Shown piece by piece: positions 29,401 through 42,758 of a DNA stretch of 64,000 nt (the stretch's first letter is position 1; each line of letters opens with the position of its first letter). The translations under genes were made by a program, and so were the position numbers. Below the pieces are notes generated by a model. That model was not told the origin of the DNA. It saw only the letters and a program-made list of their open reading frames with translations, and ran no database searches. The DNA lies in contig CM029111.1 in assembly GCA_016859345.1 (NCBI GenBank), forward strand, positions 15,949,714-16,013,713, written 5' to 3'. The DNA comes from Istiophorus platypterus (Eukaryota; Chordata; Actinopteri; Istiophoriformes; Istiophoridae).

Positions 29401-32400
29401 GAGATCTTAAGCGTCCTGTTTTGCTGAGACAGCCCAAAAATGTTTCTAAACTTTAAGTCATCTGTAGAATGAGGGGGAGAAAAATATATCAAAATCAGAA
29501 ACAGAAACTCTCACAGCTGGGTTCGAAAAGTTTTTGTAAGCTGTTAAAATCGAAAGGGTGGGAACCGACCTGGTGAGGTGCTCAAAGTTTTTCACAGCCC
29601 AGAATTACTGTTGATTTTTTTTTTCCTTGTTCTGTATTTATGACATACAAAGTAATGGTGTTTTAAAATTTGTATAGAGGCTTATTTTTAATGCCAGTCT
29701 GCGGAAGGGGTTGGATTTACTTCTTTTCACTTCAAAAATCTGCAGACTGTCTGACCTGTCCAAATTTTTTCACACCACTCTACGTAGATGCCCGTCACTC
29801 AAACAGACACCTGTTTTTTACTCACCGTTAATCATGTTTTATACTGTAACTTAATTTAGGTATTTATGTTCTTCTTTAATGGGCCGTGTTGGTCTCATTG
29901 CATTTACTAGTCAATTTGATACAGATGATGTATATTTCACAAGGAGGCTTTTTTGCTTTGTGCAATTCTCTCTCCTCACATCCGACCGAGATGCTACTTG
30001 TCTACAGACTTTTCTTTTGTATCATGTTTCATTCATCCGACAGACGCTTTTGTCCAAACTTGATTCACAGCAGGTGCAATCAAACCGAGTAGCTGGATTT
30101 CTACCAAAATGGGAGTGAGTGCCTTTTAAACGAATGACTAAAATCATGTCTAGCTTTACAGTACAAGTGCTCAAAGCTTTTTAAAATTCTTTTTAAATGA
30201 GACATAAATAATTAGTGTCATCTGAAAAAGGGCAGCGACTGTTTTCCTGTGACTTTATTGCGTCATTATGGGGCCAGAACAGAGAGGAGTCTTTGTCAAG
30301 TTGTTCTGTTTATTCATTTATTTTGTTTTTTTGCTGAGCACATGAATAAACTGCGCGTTCTCCAGGAGGAACCTACCTGAGAAAATCGGGTTTCTCTGAT
30401 CCCTCACTGCGATTCCCTGCCACCAGGTTTCCTGTTAACGTGACTTTTAAGAAAGCTGACTACAGGCACTAAAGAAAAATATGGCCGTCATTGTTACCAA
30501 AACAAAACAAGCTAATACGAAGTCTTGTTGCTATGATGGCATACCTCAAGTCATTTTCGTACCACATTGCCATGAACTGACACTAGTGGCTGCCAGTGGA
30601 GTGGGAGCACATTCACCCACACTGTTGGGGGAAAAATGGTGATAATTCTAAATGACTCATTTTATTTCTCTTTCTTTTTTTTGGAATTTGAAAAGGAAGT
30701 AGAGGACGACTGCCTTTCTCTCAGCTGCTGTAAAATGGACGACTGTAAATGCAGAAATACAAATGTGATATTATAAATGTGGCTAAAGTAGTTTAACAAC
30801 AGTGTTATGTGATGGCATGGGTTGAACTGCTCAAAGATGTCAGTATTGGGGCCATTATAAATCTGACCATTAAACAGCACAAGAATAGATTCTGATTGAC
30901 AAGATATTTCGTTCTTTGTTTGTCTGTTTGGTTTTTTTGTGACATCGTCCCCATCCAGATGGCTCCGTGGTGGAGGAGGAGATCAGTGACGGAGAAATAA
31001 CGGACCTCCTGGACGAGGTCGACGGAGCTGCGTCAACCGGCGGCCGCCTCCGGCCCTTGACCTTAAATCGTCTCGGTGGCTCTGCCGAACGCCGACGCAG
31101 CGCGAGGGTCCGGAGCAGAACCAGCGGTGGAACCGGCCCATGCCCACAAGCCTCCTGGGTCAGTTCAACGTTACGCAGAGTATCGCGGTTGTTTGCCAGA
31201 TGGCGAGTGGAAAAATCGCTGAGTTCCACTTTGTTTCTCTGTTAAATGGCAAACGAGCTGGTAGGTTGGTAACGAGGAGCTCGCTGTCCTGGGGATGAGT
31301 GGATCATCATCTGTGTGGTGAAGAGTAGATCTCTGGAAAAGCGCTCTACAATGAAAAAAATATCCAACTCTGTTAAAAGAGGAAAGTTTGGAAATTCAAG
31401 TTGCTGATGACTACAAACCGCAACTTTTCTTAAGTATTTGTTTGCGTTACATTAATCTGATATTTTTTTTTATTAGCAATAGTCTAATTACTTAATATTT
31501 GTTTCCAATAATCACTTCTTAGATATTTTCCATCCTATGTTTTAATGCACGTTTCTTTTTTTCCACTACAATCTACCTTGTGGCTCTTGTAAATCTCATC
31601 TGCGCTGCGTTTATGCCTCCTTTTTTGAGAGTCGGAGAAATTTCCAAACAAAGGTTACAGTTGCAAATAACTTAACCCCAGTAAATTCATCAGAATACAT
31701 AGTTGGCCTTTGTCAACATCCCCCCTTACTTTGAATGTGTGTGCAGTGAGCTCAGAGGCTCCGGCCACTGGCGCTTGATAAATACAGCACATTTGCATCT
31801 TGAAAAACAGGCACTTGAGCCTTAGGAAATCCGTCCCTGAATGTTTTTTTTTCTTCATACAGATGGTTAGAGGAGTCTTTCTGGAAATACCTTCAGAACA
31901 TCCGTCAGAGCTGTTAAGCTACTTTCGGGGCTTTTCAAAGATCACCAGGTATTAAATTATTCAGAAAAACAGATGCTTCATTCTGTGAATCGAACGTAAC
32001 TTCGCATTCTTTAAAACAAAGGAAACAAAATATGCCGTAAATCAACTGTACTATTAGCCTCGTCCATGCGTGTCTCTCATTTACAACAAGAATCCTGTCG
32101 CATGCCATCGACTTGCCTGGGCAACTGGGGCGGCATTAAAAAGAAATCTTCAAGCAATTGTCAGGAAGTGAAGATTCCACCGTTTTTTCGGTCCTTTTAC
32201 AGTTTCATGTGCGAGACAACGCTTTCACTGTACGCACACTCACCACCGTGGGTGCCAACCCACATTTCCTGCTATGTGGAATGTTTTTCTTGAACATGCG
32301 CTGTGTTTAGTGAGGTGCACCAGAAAAATCAAACAAAAAAAAAAACCTCTTCCCACCAGGTCAATAAAGAACCTGCAAACACCTTTTGCATAATCTTCGC

Positions 32401-33713
32401 GTAGGTGACACTGGGTGGGTGCTGGTGTCAGTGGTTAACGTGTGACAACATGATTCGATGCCCCATTGGGTTCCAACTCCTGTGTGTCATCACAGCTTCC
32501 TCTGCTTGCATGCCAGTCACCGTAGCCCTGCCTGGCTTGGAAGCAGGGGTCAAGGGGTCAGACGGCCCTGGGTTCGCCGTTTCCCTTGAGGCTTGTATCA
32601 TCTTCTCCAGAGCTCTAAGTCTCTCTAAGCTGGTGAGTTGGCTTCTAAGCTTGAGTGGCGGCTTGAGGGGGGGCTCAAAGCGAACCAACCTCTGCGCCCG
32701 GCCAGGCACCGATGAGCCTGTGTACGCTGTAGACATGACTCACTCAGGAAACATCTCTCCTCAGTCAGTGTGTTTTTCCTCTTGAACTATGTTTTTTTTT
32801 TTCCCCTCCAGCGGAGGCCTCACATGTTGGTGTTTGAGTGATGAGCCTCGAGTCAGTCAGATAATGTTCCACTTTATTCTTTTTTCGTGTGGACTGCACA
32901 GTCAAACAACAGGTCTTGATTACTGTTGTCTATAAAATTCTAATGAACTCCTTACAGTGATATACAGGGATTTTAAATTAGGGACAAAGAGCTAAATGGT
33001 ATGGGATCAAGAATCGGCGTCAGCGAAGACCCTGACTTCAGATGCATAAATCAGTATCAGAAGATATATTAAAATAAGCTATATAGAGAGAAAAGGGCAG
33101 ATCTGTGCATACCTCGAAAAATATCAATAAAGATGGCAAAATATTCCATTAAAACAAGAGAGAAGTAGCTGATTTATTATCCCTTCTTTATTCTCTTAGT
33201 TTTAGTTGGTAAAAAACCTCTTTGCAAGAAGGCAGCATTAAAAAAACAAAAAAATTAATATTGTTTTTTTTTTTTTAAATCCAATTAAACAAGAGATCTG
33301 AGCACAATAAAAGTGCTGGTACTATGCAAAATATGCATAATGAAAGAAAACTGCCACAGCAAGAATCGGAATAAGGCAGTTTAAGTTGTCTGTCTGTTTT
33401 GCTTGTGATCTGTAAAAGATAAACTTCCGTACCATTGGTGTTTAGCCCTACGACATTAACAAGTCTACGCTTTGCTCTCGTTTTTCAGCATGTACCTAAA
33501 TACCTGTTGAAAGCATCGAGGCCGGCGGCCGCCGCAGCAGACAACGACATGACGCCGCAGCAGACGACACGACGCCAGCAAAGCATCAGTCCGTAAGTCA
33601 CCAACTGTCACAGCGGCTTCAGGCGTCCGTTCGTGCTTTTGATCTTCAACACAATCTGCTTTCATTTTTTTCCCAGAGTCAGAAACAGGGGAAAGGAAAA
33701 GGGTTTAACTTGA
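26430..33713 (+). CDS. Short RING + PHD finger protein, PHRF1-like, spliced
   Basis: Probable E3 ubiquitin ligase and histone-tail reader resembling the N-terminal RING-PHD module of PHRF1. Exons: 26430-26546, 28156-28239, 28365-28492, 28754-28845, 30959-31158, 33489-33592, 33677-33713; 762 nt, 253 aa. RING: Cys7, Cys10, Cys25, His27, Cys30, Cys33, Cys44, and Asp47 in the last position (CPVD, as in PHRF1). PHD: Cys89, Cys92, Cys104, Cys107, His112, Cys115, Cys130, Cys133, a complete C4HC3 set, with GDWICPEC before the end. Exon 5 encodes an acidic EEEISDGEITDLLDEVD segment then an Arg/Ser-rich tail. The first four junctions are firm. The exon 5 donor (GTCAGT at 31159) and the last two exons are inferred from phase and HVPKYLL, which resembles the PHRF1 region after its PHD. 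PHRF1 itself is far longer (about 1600 aa) with a C-terminal Pol II-CTD-binding domain that is absent here. A dedicated small paralogue, or a truncated model, are both possible. Confidence 0.85.
26600..26920. repeat. Palindromic GTAC-rich cluster in the RING-PHD gene intron 1
   Basis: Many short inverted and direct copies of GGTACTATGGTAC-like words (for example TACCAAGGTACTT and GCTATGGTACTAACATGGTG). No ORF or known element boundaries. Confidence 0.6.
27675..27996. mobile_element. Family A repeat in RING-PHD intron 1
   Basis: Left GGATTGCAACTAACAATTAC, right GATAATCATTAGTCGCAGCC; about 320 bp and close to full length. Confidence 0.7.
28866..29790. mobile_element. Tc1/mariner-derived relic (copy 2) in RING-PHD intron 4
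   Basis: About 0.9 kb bounded by TGCAAAAGTTTTGGGGGG on the left and a CTGTCCAAATTTTTTCACA right end. The middle keeps DNA resembling the end of a Tc1-type transposase gene (AACCACTTTAAGAGGCTTTC, CCTCACATGAACATCACTGG), broken by stops and frameshifts. It is inactive. Confidence 0.6.
30020..30190. repeat. Fragment of a dispersed fish repeat
   Basis: The core TCCGACAGACGCTTTTGTCC followed by AAACTTGATTCACAGCAGGT is a recognisable variant of a repeat frequently seen in fish introns. In RING-PHD intron 4. Confidence 0.5.
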
Positions 33714-34015
33714 GCTGCCGACACCAACCAGGGGATGAGAGGATGTCAGAGGACGGGCGATCCAGCGTTGAGTCTCGGTAGCTCAAGGTGCTGTTTCTGA
33801 AACGACCACATGGTGGCAGCGTCGCGTCGGCAGTGAGGTACGACCCTAACCCTCGTGTGAAGGAAGTGAACGAGAACCTGCAGGTGCTCTTTTTTGTTCG
33901 TTTATTTTGGGTTGTTTTTCAGTCCTGTGTGAAAACTCTAGGTGAATGTTTTTGTGTTTACTTTTTTTAAAGGATGAGGCAGCCTTGTTTTATACCTTAT
34001 TACTTTGTTATTCGC

Positions 34016-34021
34016 AATAAA
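34016..34021 (+). promoter_or_regulatory. Polyadenylation signal of the RING-PHD gene
   Basis: AATAAA about 300 bases after the inferred stop at 33711-33713, followed by GT-rich sequence (about 34038-34052). It supports transcription ending here and therefore the compact gene model. Confidence 0.6.
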
Positions 34022-34092
34022 AAGACCAAAACCAACCATGTGTGAGTCTGTGTCTCAATACATGATGATCTCCCCACAGTGTATGAGGTACC

Positions 34093-34858
34093 TGGCAGTG
34101 ATGGAATGTAATATTTACTTAAGTACTTTTACTCAAGTACTTTATGTTATACAAATCTGAGATACTTGTACTTGAGTATTTTTCCTTCATGCCTCTTTTT
34201 AACTTCTGCTTCACTACATTTGAGAGGAAAAGTATTTTTTTTTTACTGCACTAAATTATCTAACAACTTCTGTTACTTTACAAATTAAGATTTTTGCATA
34301 CAGAATATATAAAGGGCTAATAAAATATGGTGCTTTTTTATAGATCGAACCATCCAACAGTAAATGCAAACAGCTGAAATGATGGATCAAATGACAGAAA
34401 ATTAATGGCAACTGTGATATTCGTCAGACGTCATTTTCATGTCGCAAAAAACAAACATTTCAAGGTCCCAACTTTTCAAATGTGAACTTTTCCTTCTTTT
34501 CTCTTTAGAAAAATTTATGATTTTATTGTTTTTTTTTCTAGTCATTTTAAGGTTTGGATAAAATGGGCATTTTTGTTTTTTTCAGATTTTTTACCACTCA
34601 ATCATTTCAGAGAAAATAATTGTTAACTGCAGTCCTATATGGAATAAATTAAAAATCCAGTCAACTTAAGCAATAAAATGCCTACACGTGAGGGGATGAG
34701 TAATAATCTATATAATGATATATAACAGTATAACCACAACAGGGGCTGTAATGTTTTAACTACTTTTTCCTGATTATACTTACATACTTTTACCATAGTA
34801 ATACTTCCAGTGTACAGTATTTTCATAGTCTGTATAAGTACTCTCACTGAGTACTTGG
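34093..34858. mobile_element. Family E repeat interrupted by a family A copy
   Basis: Left arm GTGATGGAATGTAATATTTA continues with ACTTAAGTACTTTTACTCAA; right arm ends AAGTACTCTCACTGAGTAC. The arms belong to one common fish repeat. A family A copy (about 34370-34636) separates them. Confidence 0.65.
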
Positions 34859-35282
34859 CCATCAACCCATCTATTTACACAAAACAACAACCTCACAGCT
34901 CTAATACTTTTATTATGAAAACAGGCTCAGTAATTCTGTGGAAGAGCTGGGTGCTATTTACACGTTTTCTGCCGTGGTGACTGTTTATGGCAGCTGGACG
35001 GTGCCCAGCGTGTCCATTAGGAACATGTTGCTCATCGTGGCTTGAACCTCCGACCATGACGTCCGACGGACAACTCAGTGTGAGTCCGGAGCCACGACCA
35101 GTTGCTTCCTTTGTTGACCTTTTTATTATGTTGAAATTTTTTTTCTCTCCTTTTTTGCTAAGGTGTCAGTTTCGATCATTTTTTGGCAAATCAAAAGTAG
35201 AACACAAGCTTTTACTGTGAAAACCATTTCCTGTGTTCCTTTTTTAATTTAATACTAAATTTGAAAAACAGACTAAAGGATT

Positions 35283-35760
35283 TGTAGCTGTTCTAGCTTC
35301 TCTGTGGGTCTTTGAGCTAAATGCTAAAGTCAGCGTTTATCCTATGGGGCCATAAATTTCTGCACCAAGTTTCAGAGCAATCAGTTCAATATTTCCCAAG
35401 ACATTTTTACTCAAAATCACAACTTAGCTGCAGCACAAAAAGTCAGAGAATCCCCACTGTCTTTACGATTCGTCCTCTGGTGGCCATGAATGTCTGTATG
35501 AAATTTTGTGCCAGTTGATCTTTTTAGAGTCAAGACTTTTCACCGATGACTCCCCTGATTCACCGGTGCCAAATGAGAAGTTAGGACCAATGGAATAAAG
35601 GTCACCAGGATTCATCCTCTGGGGACCACGAACCAGTAGTTGTAGAGATATTTTAGTCTGGACCAAAGTGGCAGACTGAGGGACTGGCATCCACGTCCCT
35701 GGAGCTAAGCTGCTAACGTGGATTAAAGTGTGAAAAGAAAGTGGATGACTGTGTATTTTT
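35283..35760. repeat. Family C repeat fragment
   Basis: Shares CTGTGGGTCTTTGAGCTAAA and GTCCTCTGGTGGCCATGAAT words with other family C copies near 36900, 40400 and 62600. Confidence 0.5.
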
Positions 35761-36869
35761 TGTCTTAATGAAAAAGTTCCTTGTAAAGTCTGTGTTCAGA
35801 GTTACTTTGGTACAAGTATAATTCAGTTGAGGCATCTGAAGGTCTCAGACAATAGGAAGCAGAACTCCCCTTGTCCTGCCTCTCTCTGAGCCATCGCCTA
35901 GCAACACCAGCCTCAGCTATTCCTCGGGATTTTGCGTTTCCGATAAAAACCTGAGGGGGGGGGGTCCTCACCCCCAAGCACTCGGATCTGTTGTTTCCCA
36001 ATCGAATCTGTCCTCTGGCATCCAAAAAGCATTCTGCTGTGTGGTGCAACAACATAACATGAGGTCATGGCATCATTCCACAAAGATATTCATTCACATC
36101 ACTGAGACCAGCACATGTGCCCAGACATCAACTTGCTCCTGCAACAGTGATGCCTGATAATATAGTAAAGTTATTATAGCTCATACGCATCTAGTCTCTG
36201 TTGATTTATGTGTGTGCGTGTGTGTGTGTGTTTATCAGTGTGTGTTGGGATTCAGTGAGCGGGGAACATAGAAAGCCTGCAGCTTATCTTGCCCTACTTC
36301 CTCGCCACCCCCCCCCCCCACCGCCACCACCACCACCCAAAACAACGTGCGCAGGATTAAAAAAACCACAAAAAAACCCCACAAACCCCAAACGTTCACT
36401 CTCATTGGTCGTGGGACGCGTTTGTCGAGTAGAGCCAGTCGGAGCCGAACACAATGTTCTGGCCGAGACGCTGCACAAGGTGTGTAAAAGAACCAACGTG
36501 TACACAACAAAGCTCTCTGAGTCACCTGAGGACTAGAGAGCGTCTAGCTGCATTATTAATAATCCCTGCTTCCTATTCTTCCTTCTTTCTCTTTTGTTTT
36601 CCCTGTATTAGCAGTTCTCCATTTAAAAAACATTTAAAGTTTTGGACGGAATAAACCTAGCAGCTGATTGGCCGCCTACCTGGTTTGTGAACCGCATCCA
36701 CTGGTTTTAATGATAATATGACTGATATCAAATATCCTTCTTGGTCCAGAAACCTTTGTATTAAATGTGCGCTTGGCTTCATAAAGCCTCCACGGTCATT
36801 TTGTAATTCCAAATATAAAGGAATGGCATTTGGTTATTTTTTATTTTTAGCCTTGCTAGCAGCTAGCAG

Positions 36870-37300
36870 CTAAAACGATTGCAAAGTCAGTCCATCCACC
36901 ACAGGCTGAAATATCTGTCGGATGGATTGTTATGAAATTTCGCACAGACGATCGTGGTCCCCAGAGGATGAATCCCAATATCTTTGGTGATCCTCAGATT
37001 TTTTTCTCCTGCATCACCATGTAGTTGACGTTGTGGGTTTTTTGAGTGACAATTCTGAGCTTTTTGAGCTATTTCAACTTCTTGTGATATTTCATGGATA
37101 TTTCATGGGTGGTTTGTTTTTTAAATTTGGCACAAACACTCATGCTTCATTCATGAGGGAATATTAATATTTCGGTGCCACCGTCATAGCAAAATATTTC
37201 AGTCCGTTCAATACTTTGACAAATATCTGCACTCTGCGTTTAGCGCTAATGAGCAGACGCTAGCATGCTAACGTGCCAAATATGTATAGCTCGGTGACAC
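36870..37300. repeat. Family C repeat fragments
   Basis: Two adjacent pieces with GGATGGATTGTTATGAAATT, CCCCAGAGGATGAATCCCAA and GCTAGCATGCTAACGTG. Confidence 0.5.
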
Positions 37301-40300
37301 CTGTAAAAAAATAAAATGCATGTTAGCGTCACCATTCTGAGCATATTAGCGCGCCGGTGTAATTTTGAAAGGGAGAAAAGCGTAATTCCCAGAAATGTCA
37401 AAATTGGTTCATAAAGGGTTATTTGTTTTTGCCAAAGAGGCGAGATGGATGAGCAGAGGCTACATTCCTTTGCTGATGTAGCGCCCGGAAATATAATTAT
37501 TTTTTTCCGAGAACGTCAGCTGCTTTTCCACATTGGTGACGTATATCTTCTTTCAGCAAACAAGTAGAAACTCATGCCACCCTGCATGACCCCCCCCCCC
37601 CCCCCGGTCCCTGCCATCCTCCTGCCCTGGGGCCGGTGATTTAGATTGCTTTTGGGGTATCTGAATATTTGATACCGCTCTGGCTGACACGGTGGAACAT
37701 GCTTCCTGAGAAGCACTTTCCTTTGTTTCTGTTCCAGGCCAGCTGTTCCAGCTCTGACCCAGTACTCACCCCCTCCGCTCTCTATGGGATCCTGTGTCCC
37801 CCCGCGCAGGAGTCACCGACAGGAACAGCAGCCCTTTTGAGGAGGCCTCCGGTGGACCAGGAGCCCGGCCCATGTTGCTGGGGGGGGGGCATAAAGCCTG
37901 TGACTCCTTGAGCAATTAGGGCTTTGGGCTAACATGATTACCTCGCGGCGGAGCCAAGGTCAAAACTCTTAATGACTCACTTCATCCCAGCGAGGGCCTG
38001 TTTCATCAGTACGCCGTGTTCTTATGGACTGACAGGCTACGCGACAATAAGGTGGCAGTGATGCGACTCCGGGCGATGTTGCGTTCACAGACACAGACAC
38101 AATTGTCGGACAGAAATCCTCCCATGCGTGTAAAAAAGACGAGGGGGAAAAAAACGTTTAAAAATCAGATGAGAATTACAATAAAAACGCAGTTTAAGAT
38201 TTCTTGGTAATACACGTATTCACTGTTTTGCCAAGAGATAGATCAGAATAGCAGTACCTCTACTGCCAGGAGGTGAATAGCTTAGCTTAGCATTAAGACT
38301 AAAAACAGGGGAAAACAGTTAGCCAACACTGACAGTACAAAGATCACTGAAAGGTGGTGCTTCAAACCTGTCAACATCATCAGGTAAGGCTTTCGTTTAG
38401 TCCATGAACTTTTTTATTCTTGCTGCTGTGGTTGTTGTTCTTGTTCTTCTTCGTCTTGTTTACCTCTGGGCAGAGTTTATAGCTTCATATTGAGTGGACA
38501 GACATGAAAAAGCGATGTGAGTCTTTCCTGCTGTGAGTAAAAATCAAAATAACAACCCCCACCCACCCCGGTTGTTTTTTTTTTTTGCAGTAGCGATGCA
38601 GGTCGAATGGATGCTGGGAGGCGACCGAAGACCCCGGGGGCGGCAGCCAGAGCCGGGGAGGCAGGGAAGCGCTCCGGCGGAGTCAGTAGCTGCACAGAGC
38701 TGCTAAATAAGTCAGTGGGGATGTTAGCATGATTGCAAACAGCCTCTGGTAACGGGGGCATCGAACTCAGAGAGGTCGTGTGTGAAGCGTCTTCGGATGT
38801 GACCCAGAATGCAGAGCTTGTTAAAACAAGTATTGTTTTCATCTCGAAATCCGATCCGACAGTCGTTTAATTCGATTGCCGACCTTTTTGGCTTGTGACA
38901 CCCCCCCCCCCAGAAACTCGGCAACGTGTACCTGTGGCCCCTGGTCACTGGCTATGCACATGCACCAGCCGAAATATGCAACTCAAGGACCAGTCGCAAC
39001 ACCCATCAAATCCGGCCAAACTCCCCCTTGTACAACACAACGGCGCATCGATTTTGGCGGAAGTTTCCTTAAACAAAACAACATGAAAGACTAGATATCA
39101 GAGGAGGAAGCGGAGGATCCCTGCAGACGTCTCTATCCACCATAAAAGCAAAGAGAGATTAAAATTGAAATCTCAGAGACATGGTCTGGGATTTAGAGAA
39201 ATACTCTCGTTTTCTTTTCTTGCCCTGAGTTGGACGAGAGGATTTATTCCACTCTCCTGCCGGTAAATGGTAAATATGGAGCTACAGCCTGCAGCTGACC
39301 AACTTAGCATGAAGGATGGAAATGGGGTGGGGGGGGTGGGGGGCCGCCAGCCTGGCTCTGTGAACTGTCATTTTTAAGCGTAGTCGGTGTTTTTTCGTGT
39401 GGATTAAACACACAGGATGAAGTGTTCATTTGTTGGGCTGCCGAGGTGGTAACGGGCCCAGAGTTTGGTGCCTCTGGACAGAGCGAGTCTCGTGGCACGA
39501 GGGCGTTGTACACATATTTGCCAAAATGTGGGACTATACCTTGAATATTTCGCTTTTAATCTCTTTCTTTTGTGCCAGAGACAACCTGCGAAGCTCCGTC
39601 AGAGGCACAGGCGGAACCGCAAAGACGCCACAATGCTATGATTGTGCCGGTATCTCTCAAAACCGACATCCACCTTTTAATTACACTTGGCACACGGCGT
39701 ACATTTGTCTCTGGTGAGAGCGCAGCAGCCCCAGTTGCGAGGTTATAATGAATTTAGAACAGATTGGGGGGGGGGGGGGGGGTTTGGAGGAACATGTATG
39801 GAACACATATGGAACACGTATGGAACACGGCGTTCACCCGGCGTCCGTACTCGCCGGGTTCGGCAGAGCCTTCGCACCTGCAGTCAAAGGGAGGGGGGGG
39901 GCAACGTTACGAGCTCAGCAGTGCAACTCGCGGCTCCCTCCAGCAGACCGAGGATGGGGGTGGCAGCAAAAGTAGGTCACTCTCCCGCAGACCCCTCGCG
40001 TCTCTCCCAGCGATTCCACACGGCAGCGCTGCTCCGCTCTGCCATGATGGGGGTGGGGGGCATGACGGGAGAGAAAAGAATAGGGGTCGGCAGCTCCCTT
40101 CCGTGTACGCAAATGGCAGCCTCTTCCCCGCTGCTGGTCGACGCCACTCAGTGTTGTCAGCCGAAGCTGATAACATATCTAGGCGTGCCCCTGCTGCAAA
40201 TCGTCAATCACGGGCATCCCGCGACCCGCGATCCGACCCAGGACCCCTCCGGATACCCTCCCGAGTCTTTGATGACGGGTTTGACGTTTCGGGGAGGTGC

Positions 40301-42204
40301 CATTTTTTACCCGCCCCTCTTGCCAGGAGTTGGATGAAAGAGATCGATGCCACTCTCGGCTTCTGTGGGCTGAACGCTAACATCTGTACACCGACATGCT
40401 CAAAATGACAGCGCTAAAATGCTGAAGTGTTTAGCGAGTGTAATATGTATTCACCTGCTTGGTTGAGGATGTTACCATCCTGACATTCGCTAATTATCAT
40501 TAACCGATATTTGAAAATTTGACCCCACGATGGCGTCAGATGAAAAGTCGAGGGATCGGCAAAGTTGTTACAATCCGTGCAAAGCGAGAACGTTAGTACG
40601 ATAATTTTTTAGGGTTATTTGGCTGTAAACCGAGCAGCCGTAGGAGGAAGGGACGGGGATCAGCAAAGGCGATGCTCCGAGGGCAACGAGTGTCACGGCA
40701 TCAAGTGAATAACTGTTGAGATATTTCAGTTTATTGAACCAACAAATCCACAGATGACGGCAAAATGATTTAAAGCCAGACAAGACTCTGATTCCCTGAG
40801 GAGGAAGAACCATTATATATATCGAATTTGTCTAATCTCCGTGGTTAGAGCTTTAAAGGCGCTGGAAGGTTGGATGTTACCGTAGGTCAGAGCCTGGCTG
40901 GATTTTTCCAGTCGTGGGGCTATGGTATCGGCCTCATTATGAATAATTAAAGAGGATTCCTCTGAAAATTAAAACTCCAATAAGGCTCCAACAGATCACA
41001 TACTACCATCATGTGCCGCCGCTGCAACTGTTCGGATTATAGCGTGCATACATATCGCACGGCGTGCACTTCTCAGCTCGGCCGGCTGCTGACTCGGCAG
41101 CTTCGTGAGGAGGCGCTCGGCGCTTTGATCTAAGATTAGTAAAAAGGAACCGGGGACGAGGCGGAGGAGGGAGACGGGAAGGAGGTGGGGGGGGGGGGGG
41201 GGGCTCAGGAGAGGAGCAGAGGAGGAGGACACTTATGAGAGGAGCGAACATGAGGCCACTGTGGCGGTGGGAGCTTCTGCTTGCGACGCCTCAGACTCCC
41301 TCCACGCAGCTGCATGGTTTTTATGATCCCTGGGTTTAGAATTGATTTTTGACAGCCGGCAGCAACTATAACAGGATTAACAATATCCAATAGTAATATT
41401 TATCTGATATTCAAGGGAGGAAAACACATGGAGCATGCTCACACGCTCACGGCATCGATGCTAGACTTCCTGTTTGTCGTACAGATCGCCAAAGTTAATG
41501 CAGTTCACCCTGAGGGCGGCGTGAAGGGGTGCATCAGGCTTTAACGGCGACATGTTCAATACTTAGCCCGGGCGTTTATGCCCTAAGCCCTGAATGTCGA
41601 CCTCATGGCGGCGCTAGACGAAAAGTCACTGGCCCGCTGAAACGATTCGGCCTCATCCGACTGGGCCATGAATGTCTGACCGGGTTTCTGGTTCAGATGT
41701 TTGGATGTTTCACTGGGTAAGTGAAAGCAGTTGAGAAAAACGCGTGTCGGGGGGGGGCTGTGAATCTCTGTTGAAAAATTTCATGGCGAATAGCGAAACA
41801 ATCAAATCATATGGAGGTATTTCACTAATCAACTGACCAATGCATGGAAAAAAAAGAGAAAAGAAAGACTTCGCTCTGAGATTTCGGCGAACGGTGGCGG
41901 CGGCGGCATTCAGCCGCGACGCCTCTGCCCAGGGGCCGATGAGATCACCTCTATTCATGGAGCCGGGATCGGAAGGAACAATGGCGCTCTACGAAATCCC
42001 TCGGTGAAAACCAGAGCAGGCGGCCCTTTCTCCGAGCTTTTCCTCTTCCTGTGAATTAATAATAGCCCCGCCGGGAAGGGAGGGGGGCGGTGGCGGTGGC
42101 GCTTAAGACACCCTCGTTTAACAAGAGGCGCATGGGAAAGTAGTATGATAGGGCGACACGGGGACACGCTGAAGGTGTGGCGGTTTCGGAGTCAAGTTTT
42201 GAGA

Positions 42205-42510
42205 ACTGATTTATCATTTATCATATCAAGTCAGTTTTTTTTAAGCAAAATCAGGTGAAGAACGACACTCTCAAGTTTTTCGCACGTGAATATTTGCAAG
42301 TTTTCTCTGGTAATAGACGCAAGATTTTTGAGTGTTGTTGGTCATAAAAACTGCTATTTGAATATATTAACTTGAGCTTCTGGAAAAAACGATGGTGGTT
42401 TTCTCATCCTTCTCTGGCAATTTTATGCACCAGAGCCTCATTGGATGGATTAATGTGGACAATAGTTAACAGACGTACTGGTGATGAAAGCAACGGTTGG
42501 TCGTAGCCCT
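42205..42510. mobile_element. Diverged family A repeat upstream of acap3
   Basis: Ends GGTTGGTCGTAGCCCTGCAG; internal TCTCTGGTAATAG and ACTTGAGCTTCTGG words fit the family. Confidence 0.45.
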
Positions 42511-42698
42511 GCAGTTCTCCAGCGATGGAGGGATTCCACCTCGCCCAAGGGTTTTTTTGTGCATTATTTACTCAACAAGCACACACACACACAAATAAAG
42601 CAATATGATGAAAACGCAACAAATGATCATAACGTAGACTAAAAAAAAACAAAAAACAATGGTGGTCTTCGGATTCACTCTCCAAGGCCGAGGTTACA

Positions 42699-42758
42699 GG
42701 ACGGGGGACGGAGGACGGGGGACGGAGGACGGGGGACGGAGGACGGAGGACGGAGGAC
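42699..42758. repeat. G-rich minisatellite (14-bp unit, then 7-bp unit)
   Basis: Tandem units of the form ACGGGGGACGGAGG repeat about three times, then collapse to ACGGAGG units. The tract is purine-rich on the plus strand. Confidence 0.9.

Noticed and set aside
39687..40408. Two overlapping plus-strand ORFs over 210 codons
   Set aside because: They run through a poly-G tract, overlap each other in different frames, and show no domain. GC-rich chance ORFs are more likely.
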